A stretch of 64,000 nucleotides of DNA from Leptolinea sp. UBA5203 (GCA_002412765.1 DHVR01000030.1:1-64000); one strand, 5' to 3'. Counted from the first letter of the stretch, positions 18,797 through 28,243 are shown. Notes: generated from the sequence alone by a model not told the origin. Numbers and translations: made by a program.

Positions 18797-19531
18797 ATGA
18801 ACCGGTCTCCCCTCCTTACGTCCCTCTTTAACCCTGTAAACCTGGTTATGCTGTCCTTGGTAATCATCTCGGGCCTTTGTTCTGCATGGTGGCTGGCACC
18901 CATTGGATTTATGCTTTGGATCGTGATGGTTGTAAACATTGCCAAAGACCCTGGCATTAACATCACCTTCATTCGGCAAAATCGCCAACCGCTTGCCCAA
19001 CGGTATCAGATTCGCTTTGATCGTCTTGAGCGCAGCCGTATATCAATTTTCAATGCCATGGCACAGGTAAGCCCAGCCATGCAGAAGATTGTCCAGCCCC
19101 TGCAAAATGATCTTGAATCCCTCGTTGAAGACACTTATCAACTTAGTTTAAGAATGTCGGGATTAGAAAATCATTATGTGGTTCAAAAATTGAATTCTGA
19201 TTTCGATTCGGAAATTAAGAAGATGCAATCCAAACGGGAACAAACGGATGATAATGTAGCCCGGTTAGAGTTTGAACAGACCATCCAAACCTTGAAAGAA
19301 CGGCAGGGTCATTTAAAATCACTGGCCACCCTGCTCGACCGGTTTGAAGCACAGATGACCGGCACCAACAACACCATCGACGGAATTGTAACCACGATCG
19401 TTAACTTAAGAGGCAGCAGTCTACCCCAAATCAAAGAGCGAATCCCTGCGCTGCAAGATGTTATTCATACTGAGCAGAATGAGTTTAAAGATTTCGATCA
19501 GCAAAGTAAGCAATTTTCGTTTATCAAATAA
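18797..19531 (+). CDS. Membrane protein with long coiled-coil domain
   Basis: A 244-residue protein with two adjacent membrane helices near the N terminus (about 12-50), followed by an alpha-helical, coiled-coil-rich cytoplasmic part (about 70-240) full of charged heptad-like stretches. The ATG at 18797 lies one base after the previous stop, which suggests translational coupling; longer in-frame starts would overlap the vWA gene. No known family was recognised. As third gene of the substrate-binding/vWA operon it may carry a signal or force between the surface lipoproteins and the cytoplasm (speculative). A strong terminator follows. Confidence 0.7.
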   Translation: MNRSPLLTSLFNPVNLVMLSLVIISGLCSAWWLAPIGFMLWIVMVVNIAKDPGINITFIRQNRQPLAQRYQIRFDRLERSRISIFNAMAQVSPAMQKIVQPLQNDLESLVEDTYQLSLRMSGLENHYVVQKLNSDFDSEIKKMQSKREQTDDNVARLEFEQTIQTLKERQGHLKSLATLLDRFEAQMTGTNNTIDGIVTTIVNLRGSSLPQIKERIPALQDVIHTEQNEFKDFDQQSKQFSFIK

Positions 19532-19553
19532 AGCAAAGCTCATCACCTGATTC

Positions 19554-19590
19554 AAGGCCAAAGGAATAAACCCTCCTTTGGCCTTAATTT
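19554..19590 (+). terminator. Intrinsic terminator of the vWA operon
   Basis: A perfect 12-bp stem, AAGGCCAAAGGA (19554-19565) and TCCTTTGGCCTT (19574-19585), with an 8-base loop and a T-rich tail (AATTTATTT). It closes the 15.8-19.5 kb operon. Confidence 0.85.
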
Positions 19591-19671
19591 ATTTAAGTGG
19601 AGAAACAACTACCTTTACAAAACCTTGGTCCTGTTTCATAAAATATTTTACTGAAAGGTTAAATGAGAGAC

Positions 19672-20085
19672 CTATCGCGGTGCCTGCAACCCACATTCCG
19701 AACAGGTTTTCCCATGAATCGTGACTATACCACCGCAGTCCGCGCAAGACCACTTAATTTTTTCTTCCTTTAAATAGGCTTCCGGTCCCAGGGTTTGGTG
19801 TCGTCGCGTCATGGCAATTAAGCTCACTTGATAGCGTTTTTGGTAGCTTTTATCCATGTTTTTAATCAAAATACAGGGAAAAGAGGCACATTCATGGCAA
19901 AAAGCATGCCCGTGGGTGGCTAAACAGTCCTTATTCTTGCACATCCGGCAGTGATCAGGCTTGGCCTCATCCACCCCACGGCAGCCCAGGCAGGGTTTTT
20001 TCTTCCGTAAATACACATAACAGAGGGCGCAATTCATCCCGCAAGGGGCCAGGAGCTGTTCGGAAAATTCGTTTGGCATTTTCAT
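19672..20085 (-). CDS. DUF3795 cysteine-rich protein
   Basis: A 137-residue protein rich in cysteine pairs. The N-terminal half shows the DUF3795 pattern (APCGMNCALC, CLGCRG, HCRMCKNKDC, FCHECASFPC); the C-terminal end has a zinc-ribbon-like set (CADCGG and CSECG). These clusters should bind zinc or an iron-sulphur centre; the function is unknown. A second DUF3795 gene lies at 22817-23224. Confidence 0.85.
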   Translation of the reverse strand: MKMPNEFSEQLLAPCGMNCALCYVYLRKKKPCLGCRGVDEAKPDHCRMCKNKDCLATHGHAFCHECASFPCILIKNMDKSYQKRYQVSLIAMTRRHQTLGPEAYLKEEKIKWSCADCGGIVTIHGKTCSECGLQAPR

Positions 20086-20265
20086 GGCATTTCCATTTTG
20101 TGTTAGTATACAGCAGGATGGGTTGAAAAAAAACGTAATTCACATGCCATTTTACCCAGACCATTCATCCCAGGAAAATGCAATTTTCACTGTTTTCTGC
20201 TGGGAAGCCGTGGCAGTTGATAAACTCGTAATACAATTCACTATTAAAGATTTTTGGAGACTACC

Positions 20266-21159
20266 ATGAAAACAAAACAAGCCCTTCAGTGGCTGATCCC
20301 TGTCATTGCCGTGTTGGCTATGATCAGTGCCTTCGCCGGATTGTTCTGGCCGATCACTGGCGTTCCCTTTGAATTTACCACTCTGCATGGACAAAACGCA
20401 CAAATGGCCGGACAGGGTCTGTATGCCTTCGACACCCAAATGGTTGCAGCTGGTTTTCGAGGCACGGATATCATCACCCTGCTGGTGGCGATTCCTTTGC
20501 TGGTCTTGGCTTATCGACTCTTTCGTCAGGGAAGCTTGCGCGGAGATCTGCTGCTCTTGGCTGCTCTGACCTTCTTTCTCTATAACGGCCTGTCCCTGAC
20601 CTTTGCCGCAGCATTCAACCCCATGTACCTGGTTTATATGCTGCTTTTCTCAGCAAGTTTGTTTGCCTTCATCGTGGCGATGACATCCATAGATATAAAA
20701 CGTCTGCAGGCTGCGATCTCCACCCGGATGCCCTACAAACCAATGGCCGTTTTCTTGTTTATCGCGGGTGGAGTGGTTTTGCTTTTATGGGGCAGCGAAA
20801 TCACCGCCAGTTTGATCAGCGGGGTACCACCGGCGTTTTTAGCCAGCTATACCACACCGGTCACCCATGCTTTGGATATGGGCATCATCGCCCCAGCCGC
20901 GTTTTTGGCGGGACTTCTCTTATGGAAGAAAAACTCGTTTGGTATTATTTTGGGTTTTCCGCTGCTGGTTTTAAATGGCCAGATCGGTTTGTGCGTGATC
21001 AGCCAGACAATCATGCAGTTAAAGGCCGGCGTGGTTTTTAGTCTCGGTCAATTAATTGGTATGGTCAGCTCATGGGTGGTGTTGGCTGGATTCGCCGTCG
21101 GATTATCGATCTCGGTCTATCGCAATATCCAAGAATCTGCCCCTGTAAAAACGAAGTGA
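20266..21159 (+). CDS. Seven-helix membrane protein of unknown function, paralogue of 55030-55911
   Basis: A 297-residue integral membrane protein with about seven or eight helices. The start at 20266 is preceded by GGAG at a 7-base spacing. After the first helix comes an extracytoplasmic loop (GVPFEFTTLHGQNAQMAGQG), then helices separated by FRQGSLRGDLLL and FNPMYLVYMLLFSASLFAFI. The same landmarks (RGSLRGKLLL, YNAIFLIYVANFSLSLFAFI) occur in the protein at 55030-55911, so the two are paralogues. No function is known. It stands alone and converges on an EamA gene across a shared terminator. Confidence 0.7.
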   Translation: MKTKQALQWLIPVIAVLAMISAFAGLFWPITGVPFEFTTLHGQNAQMAGQGLYAFDTQMVAAGFRGTDIITLLVAIPLLVLAYRLFRQGSLRGDLLLLAALTFFLYNGLSLTFAAAFNPMYLVYMLLFSASLFAFIVAMTSIDIKRLQAAISTRMPYKPMAVFLFIAGGVVLLLWGSEITASLISGVPPAFLASYTTPVTHALDMGIIAPAAFLAGLLLWKKNSFGIILGFPLLVLNGQIGLCVISQTIMQLKAGVVFSLGQLIGMVSSWVVLAGFAVGLSISVYRNIQESAPVKTK

Positions 21160-21186
21160 TTTGTTAATAGGCACTCAGCAAACAAA

Positions 21187-21214
21187 AAACTCAAGCCCAG
21201 GCTTGAGTTTTTTT
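21187..21214. terminator. Bidirectional intrinsic terminator
   Basis: Stem ACTCAAGCC/GGCTTGAGT with a 2-base loop, flanked by A6 on the left and T7 on the right, so it can end transcription of both the + strand membrane protein gene and the minus-strand EamA gene. Confidence 0.85.
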
Positions 21215-21256
21215 GCAGAAGGTCCAGGGTTAATTAAAGCCTGCTGTTCCTTTCCG

Positions 21257-22129
21257 TTATCCTCCAAGACTATTGATCAATCCGCCGCCGATGATGCACA
21301 GCAACGCCAGCGCATACACCGGTAGAAAGAGCTCGCCTAAAAAGACCACCAACATCACCGCCGACAATATCGGCGTAATAAAGGTGAAGGGTGCCAGGTA
21401 GGAGGCTTCGGTGGCGTTCAGAGCAATTTGCCAGAAGACGTAAGAATAGCCGTTCACCACCAGGCCATTGACCAGTACGGAGGGAATCTCTGATACGGCA
21501 GGTAAGGCAAAATCCGAAAACCAAAACATGGAAGCCAGCGATGCCAGGGCGGCGGTAAAGAAGTAAAGCGTTACCACCAGGATGGGATCGCGGGTGACAA
21601 ATTTACTCAATACGGAAAAGAGGGCGAAACTGGCGGCGCCCAGCGCGACCAGCAGAATCACCTGCGGATTGCTCAAATTGACGGATTGAAAATCCCCTTT
21701 GGTGACCACAATTAACACACCGGCAAACCCCAGCCCCAGGGCGGTGATTTTACGCCAGGTCAATTTCTCATGCAGCAGAATCAGCGAAAACAGGGCGATA
21801 AATAACGGCCAGGTGTACTGGAAAACCAACACTTCCATGCCGGCCGCCTGGGCATACCCCAGATAGAGAAATAAATAATACACATAGGATCCCAACAATC
21901 CGAGGATGGCGATGAAGCCCAGCTCTTTAAGACGAATGGTTTTTAGTTGAGGAAGTTTCCCGGTAAAGAGGGCCAGAAGCCCCAAGGCCAGAAAAGACAC
22001 CAGGCTGGACCAAAACAAAAACTGGTGATTGTCCAGGGAGGTCTGGCCATATTTTGCCACCACAGGGACAAGCGACCACATACAGACACACAGCAGGACC
22101 AATAAAGTCCCTTTTGTTTTGGGATTCAT
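21257..22129 (-). CDS. EamA-family (drug/metabolite) transporter
   Basis: A 290-residue membrane protein with ten predicted helices in two repeated EamA halves. Family signatures include a first helix ending KYG, the FLFWSSLVSFLALG segment, and PLFIALFSLILLHEKLTWRK at the end of the first half, repeated as ILSAVMLVVFLGELFLPV in the second. It should export or import small metabolites; substrates in this superfamily cannot be read from sequence. An AGGAG precedes the ATG. Single gene. Confidence 0.9.
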   Translation of the reverse strand: MNPKTKGTLLVLLCVCMWSLVPVVAKYGQTSLDNHQFLFWSSLVSFLALGLLALFTGKLPQLKTIRLKELGFIAILGLLGSYVYYLFLYLGYAQAAGMEVLVFQYTWPLFIALFSLILLHEKLTWRKITALGLGFAGVLIVVTKGDFQSVNLSNPQVILLVALGAASFALFSVLSKFVTRDPILVVTLYFFTAALASLASMFWFSDFALPAVSEIPSVLVNGLVVNGYSYVFWQIALNATEASYLAPFTFITPILSAVMLVVFLGELFLPVYALALLCIIGGGLINSLGG

Positions 22130-22197
22130 AACGCTCCTGCAATCAGAATTCTGTCCATTATATCATTGGAAAACAGCAACCCTTTCTGATTAAACTC

Positions 22198-22230
22198 AAA
22201 ACAGGGTGCCCTCAATGTGACACCCTGTTT
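22198..22230 (-). terminator. Intrinsic terminator downstream of DUF1761 gene
   Basis: Stem AAACAGGGTG (22198-22208) and CACCCTGTTT (22221-22230), with T-rich sequence on both sides. It fits termination of the minus-strand DUF1761 gene. Confidence 0.7.
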
Positions 22231-22251
22231 AGCTTTTTTTGATAAACAGAA

Positions 22252-22680
22252 TTAGCGCCAGGCGCCCAGAATAGCGCCAAAAATCAGGAAATTGACCAGA
22301 TGATTCCCGGCCTCAATGGCCCAAATTTTCAAGCCATGCCCGGCGAACAATTTGTTCACCAAGTTTGTGGGCGCGACGAACCCCAGCCAGGCAAGGAAGC
22401 CGATGGTCAAACCGGAAACCAGGGACGCTCCACCAAATGCCGGCGCCACCCAGTTGATAAACAGGGCCAGTCCCACTGCCTGAAACACCGAAGAGAGCAC
22501 AGTCAGTCCCCAAGTAAGGGCCATGTTGCCCTCCATGCCGGGTTCCACATCCCCGGTCTTACCAATCCCCTTCCACCAGATTAAGAAAAAAGTTTTTGGG
22601 TTATACCACAACGAACCACTGACCATACTCGCAATTACACAAGCCACAACAGCCAATCCGTTAATATCATTAAACATCAT
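22252..22680 (-). CDS. DUF1761 membrane protein
   Basis: A 142-residue protein with four predicted helices. Near the N terminus it carries the DUF1761 pattern (SGSLWYNPKTFFLIWWKGIG), and helices 2-4 follow the usual layout. The function is unknown. The start at 22680 is chosen because GGAGG lies five bases upstream of this ATG; an in-frame ATG at 22704 lies upstream of that site. Confidence 0.8.
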   Translation of the reverse strand: MMFNDINGLAVVACVIASMVSGSLWYNPKTFFLIWWKGIGKTGDVEPGMEGNMALTWGLTVLSSVFQAVGLALFINWVAPAFGGASLVSGLTIGFLAWLGFVAPTNLVNKLFAGHGLKIWAIEAGNHLVNFLIFGAILGAWR

Positions 22681-22816
22681 AAATTCCTCCGGAAATCCAT
22701 TCAAACCTTGCGGATTGGGATTCCCAGGTTATCCACAAAGCATCAACAATTAGAGCAATTGGACAATTATAGTCCAATATAAGATTAGAATTCAAGGGTG
22801 GAAACTGGCAGCAAAA

Positions 22817-23224
22817 TCAGCAGGAAGCCCTGCCCTCTTTCAACAGCCGCAGCACTATCGGAATGGATTTTCCATCATAATCCCGTCCTTTTTCAACGGA
22901 CAACCCCATGGCCGCATTACGCAGGACATACCCGATGAAGGCTTCGGCCCCATCCTGCTGGATACACAGCGCAAAGGCTTTGACTTTCGATTCATCCCCC
23001 TGCGCATAGATTCCCTGGGTACAATCCGCCAGCGACGGGCATTCCCAACAACCAGTGAAATCATGCTGTTCACAGCAGTTTTTTTGATAGCAGCCTTCGT
23101 CGGCGCAATTCTTCTCACATAAATTTCCGGCCGTTTTGCAGCCGTCACATTCGGCGGCGCGGAAACACAGATGGCAAATCAGGCCGCAATAAGCGATGCT
23201 TTGGATGAGGGTTTCTTTTTCCAT
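22817..23224 (-). CDS. DUF3795 cysteine-rich protein (second copy)
   Basis: A 135-residue protein with the DUF3795 cysteine pattern: YCGLICHLC, ECDGCKTAGNLCEKNC, GCYQKNCCEQH and CWECPSLADC. Metal binding is expected; the function is unknown. It differs from the copy at 19672-20085 by lacking the C-terminal zinc-ribbon-like part. It sits 27 bases downstream of the HEAT-like gene on the same strand and may be in an operon with it. Confidence 0.85.
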   Translation of the reverse strand: MEKETLIQSIAYCGLICHLCFRAAECDGCKTAGNLCEKNCADEGCYQKNCCEQHDFTGCWECPSLADCTQGIYAQGDESKVKAFALCIQQDGAEAFIGYVLRNAAMGLSVEKGRDYDGKSIPIVLRLLKEGRASC

Positions 23225-23251
23225 TAAATTCTCTTTAAGTTGCCGGGTTGA

Positions 23252-23902
23252 TTATTCCCCACTCAGGGACAAGCTTGCTGTCCATTGATGGGCCAGCTTG
23301 CGCGTTTTTGGACTAAGGCTCTGCTGACAGGCCAGGATGAATGCTTTGGCAGGCTGTGGATTGGACAGTTGTTCAAAACTAGTAGCCACCACCTCCAAAA
23401 TATCCGCCTGCAATAATGCCTTCTGTTTTGGCGGGTAAGGACAAGTCCGGTCGCTTTCCAGCAGCACCTGCACAATGTGCTCCTGCAAGTCCGGCCTGCC
23501 ATCGATCAGCACCCGGCTGCCGAGGATGCAGTGATGGGCGGTCATAAATTTTTCATCCTGCAAGTGGCTGAAGTAGCTCTCAAATAGCGCATCGAAAAGG
23601 TTGCCCTCATCTTTGCTGATCATCAAAGGCAGCAGCACCAGGGCAAAATCCCGGTGATAGGAATTCTGGTGATCCAACAGCGGAGCAATCTGCGGCCAGT
23701 AAGGATAAAACAAGGCCGGCTTCATTGGCACAGCTTTTTCCAACACCATATAGCATTGAAAGTACACCATGATATGCGGATGGTGGATCATCTGAGTTAT
23801 CAACTCGTCCCGCATGGTTTGGTCCGTCAGCGCTTGCTGAACAAACTCTTGCAGTGGGAAATCCTTTTGCCGAATTTGTTCAATAAAATCCTCTCTCTGC
23901 AT
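23252..23902 (-). CDS. Hypothetical helical-repeat (HEAT/ARM-like) protein
   Basis: A 216-residue protein not matched to a named family. It is predicted to be almost wholly alpha-helical, with repeated helix pairs (for example HIMVYFQCYMVLEKAV, DFALVLLPLMISKD, QEHIVQVLLESD) like HEAT/ARM repeats. Such proteins usually act as binding scaffolds. No signal peptide or membrane segment. The DUF3795 gene follows closely on the same strand. Confidence 0.55.
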   Translation of the reverse strand: MQREDFIEQIRQKDFPLQEFVQQALTDQTMRDELITQMIHHPHIMVYFQCYMVLEKAVPMKPALFYPYWPQIAPLLDHQNSYHRDFALVLLPLMISKDEGNLFDALFESYFSHLQDEKFMTAHHCILGSRVLIDGRPDLQEHIVQVLLESDRTCPYPPKQKALLQADILEVVATSFEQLSNPQPAKAFILACQQSLSPKTRKLAHQWTASLSLSGE

Positions 23903-24024
23903 GCCTGCTCCTGATTTGATCTTTGGCTTCCCCTGGTACCCAATTCCGATTTCTTCCTCGATTGTACCAAAACCTCAACCGGCCGGCATGTTATCCAGCG
24001 GTGAAAAATGGGGGGGCAAGGAAC

Positions 24025-24059
24025 CCTTAATTTAGGTGGAACTTTTGTATAATAACCCC
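24025..24059 (+). promoter_or_regulatory. Promoter giving a probably leaderless ubiA transcript
   Basis: TATAAT at 24048-24053, preceded by TG in an extended -10 arrangement, lies six bases from the ATG at 24060. Transcription would therefore begin at or next to the start codon. There is no Shine-Dalgarno sequence between them. The -35 region (about 24025-24030) is weak. Confidence 0.6.
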
Positions 24060-24908
24060 ATGAAGAAAATTAAAGGTCTGATCAGTCTGTTGCGCCCTGA
24101 GCTGGCGATGGCTGCCGGCATTTGTGTCCTCACCGGCCAGGTGCTGGCCCTGGGTGGCTTTCCACCGCTTGCTACGGCCCTGTTGGGCTTCTTTGGCGGG
24201 TTCGCCCTCTCGGCCTCGGCGCTGGTGTTTAATGATGTCTTCGATCTGGAAGTCGATAAAATCAATACACCGCACCGCGCCCTGCCCTCAGGGGCGGTAA
24301 GCCCTGGGGAAGCCGTGGCTCTCGGTGTGGGGATCACCCTGGCAGGGCTGGCCGCCTCGGCTGCCTTGGGCAAAATCACTTTTATCCTCGCCATTCCCTT
24401 CTGGTTCATCGGTTTTCTATATAACTGGCGCTTCAAAAAGAGCGGACTGCCCGGCAACCTGATGGTCAGTGCCTCGGTGGCGATTACCTTTATCTTTGGC
24501 GCCGTCAGCATGGGGGATGCATGGAACGGCGTGGTCTGGGTTTTCAGTGGGATAGCCTTCTGTATTGACCTGGGCGAAGAAATCGCCGGCGACGCCATGG
24601 ACATGGCCGGCGACCGACTGCTGGCCTCGCGATCCATTGCCCTGCGCAAAGGCAGACCCTTTGCCCTTCGCATCACCACCGTCTTTTGGGGAATCGCCAT
24701 CCTGCTCAGTTATGTCCCCGTCATCATGGGCTGGCTGGGATGGACGTACGGCGTCCCCATGACCCTCGCCAATCTGCTGATCGTCTACTTCACCTTTCGC
24801 CTCTGGCACGCCCCGGATTCCAAAAGCGGGGTGCAGGCCATGCGCGGGGTGTATCTCTCCGCCACGCTGGGCATTGCTGCTTTTTTGTTGGGGTTGTTTG
24901 TGGGGTAG
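24060..24908 (+). CDS. UbiA-family prenyltransferase (DGGGP-synthase-like)
   Basis: A 282-residue integral membrane prenyltransferase with about eight helices. The first Asp-rich motif is NDVFDLEVDKIN (about 66-77) and the second is DLGEEIAGDAMDMAGD (about 174-189), both needed to bind magnesium and prenyl diphosphate. The second motif and the short length resemble geranylgeranylglycerol-phosphate geranylgeranyltransferases more than UbiA or MenA, but the acceptor is uncertain. The start is ATG 24060, directly after a -10 element. The last codons and the downstream DNA are duplicated in degraded form at 29320-29480. Confidence 0.85.
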   Translation: MKKIKGLISLLRPELAMAAGICVLTGQVLALGGFPPLATALLGFFGGFALSASALVFNDVFDLEVDKINTPHRALPSGAVSPGEAVALGVGITLAGLAASAALGKITFILAIPFWFIGFLYNWRFKKSGLPGNLMVSASVAITFIFGAVSMGDAWNGVVWVFSGIAFCIDLGEEIAGDAMDMAGDRLLASRSIALRKGRPFALRITTVFWGIAILLSYVPVIMGWLGWTYGVPMTLANLLIVYFTFRLWHAPDSKSGVQAMRGVYLSATLGIAAFLLGLFVG

Positions 24909-25028
24909 AGAGGGGAGTTTTTTGTTGGGGTATGTGTATAATAGTTGAAGGTAGTGGGTTTTTTGACTTCGGGAATGGGGAAAATTATGAAATGTATTTA
25001 GTTTTGATAACTGGTGTTATCAGAAATA
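24833..25028 (+). repeat. Original copy of a duplicated segment (ubiA 3' end plus downstream DNA)
   Basis: This segment spans the last codons of the UbiA gene and the following AT-rich DNA up to the next gene. It aligns over most of its length with 29320-29480: both contain the GCAGGCCATGCG block, a TATAAT(A) element, and a TACTTCGGGA-TGGGGAAAA-type stretch. It lies directly upstream of the orphan gene at 25077. Confidence 0.75.
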
Positions 25029-25076
25029 TAATTTTCTATAATCCTGGAATCTAAATTACTAATTGGAGATAATCAT

Positions 25077-25784
25077 ATGGACTTTTTCCAACAATTATTA
25101 ATTTCACTATTTGGCGGTTTCATTGGTGGAGGTTTAATTGTCAGTTGGATAGAACTTAAAAGATACAAGAGAGAGAGTAAATTATGGTCAGAGGAAGATA
25201 AGAAATTACTCATTCATATTAATACTGCTATTTATTCAACACAATATTGGGATGGTAAAAGTATCTCAGATGCCGATGAGAAAATTAGAGTATTTGAATC
25301 AGGTTTAGATGGAAATATTTCAAGCTGGAGTTATTTACTTAAATTTAGTTTGGAGAATGTATCTAAGCGTGATTTATTGATTGAGAAAATTGATTTTGAT
25401 TTTCCGTCACCAATGATTATAAAAAGTGAAATAAATAAAAAATACTCAGCGGTATATAATTATCCTATTAAACATAGATATGATATGTTTAATAAATTAT
25501 TACTACAAGAACGAGATTTCCCACTATTGATTTCCTCTAACTCTACAATAGGTATCGTTATTATAGGCATTAATAATTATGATTATCCCTTCATTGTTAG
25601 TGATATTCCGAATGAGGGAAGAATTCTAGTAGCTATAAATAAAAGCCTCGTTTTTGATGAAAATGTATCCTTTACCAAAAAAAATAATCTATATAATGAA
25701 ATAGGTATTAGTTGTTCAACGGGTCAATATCATTGGTCACCATATTTACAATCCATTAATGAAGAAGAGGAAATACCATTCTAA
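25077..25784 (+). CDS. Hypothetical AT-rich single-pass membrane protein
   Basis: A 235-residue protein that I do not recognise. One N-terminal membrane helix (about 7-24) is followed by a soluble, probably beta-rich domain with several charged loops. Codon use is strongly AT-rich compared with the flanking genes, which suggests acquisition by transfer. A clear ribosome binding site (GGAGAT) precedes the ATG. It lies between the ubiA 3' end and the tandem repeat array, the kind of place where accessory cargo genes gather. Confidence 0.65.
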   Translation: MDFFQQLLISLFGGFIGGGLIVSWIELKRYKRESKLWSEEDKKLLIHINTAIYSTQYWDGKSISDADEKIRVFESGLDGNISSWSYLLKFSLENVSKRDLLIEKIDFDFPSPMIIKSEINKKYSAVYNYPIKHRYDMFNKLLLQERDFPLLISSNSTIGIVIIGINNYDYPFIVSDIPNEGRILVAINKSLVFDENVSFTKKNNLYNEIGISCSTGQYHWSPYLQSINEEEEIPF

Positions 25785-26017
25785 TGTATTCTTTATCCCA
25801 ACAGATTAGAATCATCTATCCGCTTGTTTATGAACACTAGACATATATTATCCTTCCACGCATATCAGGATTTTCACAATAGTCCGTGAGGTCGCTAACC
25901 ATTCAAAATTACAGGATGGATTAAATAGCCTAACAGGATTGAACTACCTATCCGCTTGGTCATGATTCCCTATAAATATATCCTCCTGAACCGTTAAACC
26001 TGACGCCAAGTTCCTGG

Positions 26018-28243
26018 TTCTAGTAGGTAGGTGGGTCGTTGACCCACCAGAACGCCGGACATGGATCCTGTTTGACCAGCTAACAAATAGACTGCCAAAG
26101 TACAGGGCACGTGCAACGTGCCCCTACCGATGTACATTCTCCAGCATCAAACATTGACCAACATAACACAAAAAAATTCCTGGGCAGGGGCGTCCGGCGG
26201 ACGCCCAAAACCAGCGCAATGAACCAGCATGTCCAGCCAAAGAATAGGTTCTTTTTTGGTGCGACTTTCATATACCAAACCTGCCAGGTCTTGAAATCAA
26301 CTCCCGAACCTTTCCAACCAGACCTAGCAGGTTTAGACGATGGAACGACTCGTTAATCGTCGGACCAGGAACCAGTCTGCCCTGCTAACAAATAGACTGC
26401 CAAAGTACAGGGCACGTGCGACGTGCCCCTACCCATGTACATTCTCCAGCATCCATTATTGGCCAACTTAACACAAAATAATTCCAGGGTAGGGGCGTCC
26501 GGCGGACGCCCAAGGCCAGCATAATGAGCCAGTACGCCCAGCCAAAGAATTCGCTCTTTTTTGGTGCGACTTTCATACGCCAAACCTGCCAGGTCTTGAA
26601 ATCAACTACCTTACCTTTCAACCAGACCTGGCAGGTTTAGACGATGGAACGACTCGTTAATCGTCGGACCAGGAACCAGTCTGCCCTGCCAACGAATAGA
26701 CTGCCTAAGCACAGGGCACGTGCGACGTGCCCCTACCGATGTACATTCTCCAGCATCCATTATTGGCCAACTTAACACAAAATAATTCCAGGGTAGGGGC
26801 GTCCGGCGGACGCCCAAGGCCAGCATAATGAGCCAGTACGCCCAGCCAAAGAATTCGCTCTTTTTTGGTGCGACTTTTATATGCAAAACCTGCCAGGTCT
26901 TGAAATCAACTCCTGTACCTATCCAACCAGACCTGGCAGGTTTAGACGATGGAACGACTCGTTAATCGTCGGACCAGGAACCAGTCTGCCCTGCCAACGA
27001 ATAGACTGCCTAAGCACAGGGCACGTGCGACGTGCCCCTACCGATGCACGTTCGCCAGCATCAAATATTGACCAACATAACAAAAAAAATCCCAGGGAAG
27101 GGCCGTCCGGCGGACGCCCAAAGTCATGCGCAGTGATCTAGTACGCCAGCCAAAGAATAGGCTCTTTTTTGGTGCGACTTTTATATGCAAAACCTGCCAG
27201 GTCTTGAAATCAACTCCTGTACCTATCCAACCAGACCTGGCAGGTTTAGACGATGGAACGACTCGTTAATCGTCGGACCAGGAACCAGTCTGCCCTGCCA
27301 ACGAATAGACTGCCTAAGCACAGGGCACGTGCGACGTGCCCCTACCGATGCACGTTCGCCAGCATCAAATATTGACCAACATAACAAAAATAATCGAGGG
27401 TAGGGCCGTCCGGCGGACGCCCAAAGCCAGCATAATGAGCCAGTACGCTCAGTCAAAGAATAGGCTCTTTTTTGGTGCGACTTTCATACGCCAAACCTGC
27501 CAGGTCTTGAAATCAACTCCCGTACCTTTCCAACCAGAACTGGCAGGTTTGGACGATAGAACGACTCGTTGATCCATCTAAACGCCGGATCAGGAACCTG
27601 TCTACCCTGCCAACGAATAGACTGCCTAAGCACAGGGCACGTGCGACGTGCCCCTACCGATGTTTATTCCTCAGCTTCAAATTTTTGCAGGTATATTGGA
27701 AAACCAGGTAGGGGCATCCGGCGGACGCCCAAAGCCAGCGCAATGAACCAGCATGTCCAGCCAAAGAATAGGCTCTTTTTGGTGCAACTTTCAAATGCCA
27801 AACCGGCCAGGTCTTGAAATCAACTCCCGTACCTTTCCAACCAGAACTGGCAGGTTTGGACGATAGAACGACTCCTTGATCCATCTAAACGCCGGATCAG
27901 GAACCTGTCTACCCTGCCAACGAATAGGCTGCCTAAGCACAGGGCACGTGCGACGTGCCCCTACCGATGATCATTCTACAGCATCAAACATTGACCAACA
28001 TAACACAAAATAATCCCAGGGAAGGGCCGTCCGGCGGACGCCCAAGGCCAGCATAATGAGCCAGTACGCCCAGCCAATGAATTCGCTCTTTTTTGGTGCG
28101 ACTTTTATATGCCAAACCGGCCAGATCTTGAAATCAACTCCGATACCTTTCCAACCAGACCTGGCAGGTTTGGACGATAGAACGACTCGTTGATCCATCT
28201 AAACGCCGGATCAGGAGCCAGTCTGCCCTGCCAACAAATCAAC
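26018..28243. repeat. Tandem array of seven ~304-bp units with four nested inverted repeats each
   Basis: Unit landmarks recur at near-constant spacing. The AAACCTGCCAGG block starts at 26277, 26582, 26886, 27190, 27493, 27800 and 28114. A GGGCACGTGCGACGTGCCC dyad starts at 26105, 26410, 26714, 27019, 27323, 27635 and 27942. Each unit also has a GGGCGTCCGGCGGACGCCC-type dyad, a 15-bp-arm inverted repeat (AAACCTGCCAGGTCT/AGACCTGGCAGGTTT), and a GACGAT...AACGA/TCGTT...ATCGTC hairpin. Units three and four are identical over about 200 bases; outer units are more diverged. Short frames recur in each unit but look non-coding. No gene lies in the array. Confidence 0.9.

Noticed and set aside
26080..28198. 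Recurring 60-90 residue open frames in each repeat unit (for example those with ALGVRRTPLPW)
   Set aside because: They arise from the repeat sequence itself, occur on both strands, lack ribosome binding sites and span the hairpins; they are unlikely to be translated.
26018..28243. Possible CRISPR array
   Set aside because: The unit is about 304 bp, with no short direct repeats separated by unique spacers, and no cas genes are nearby.
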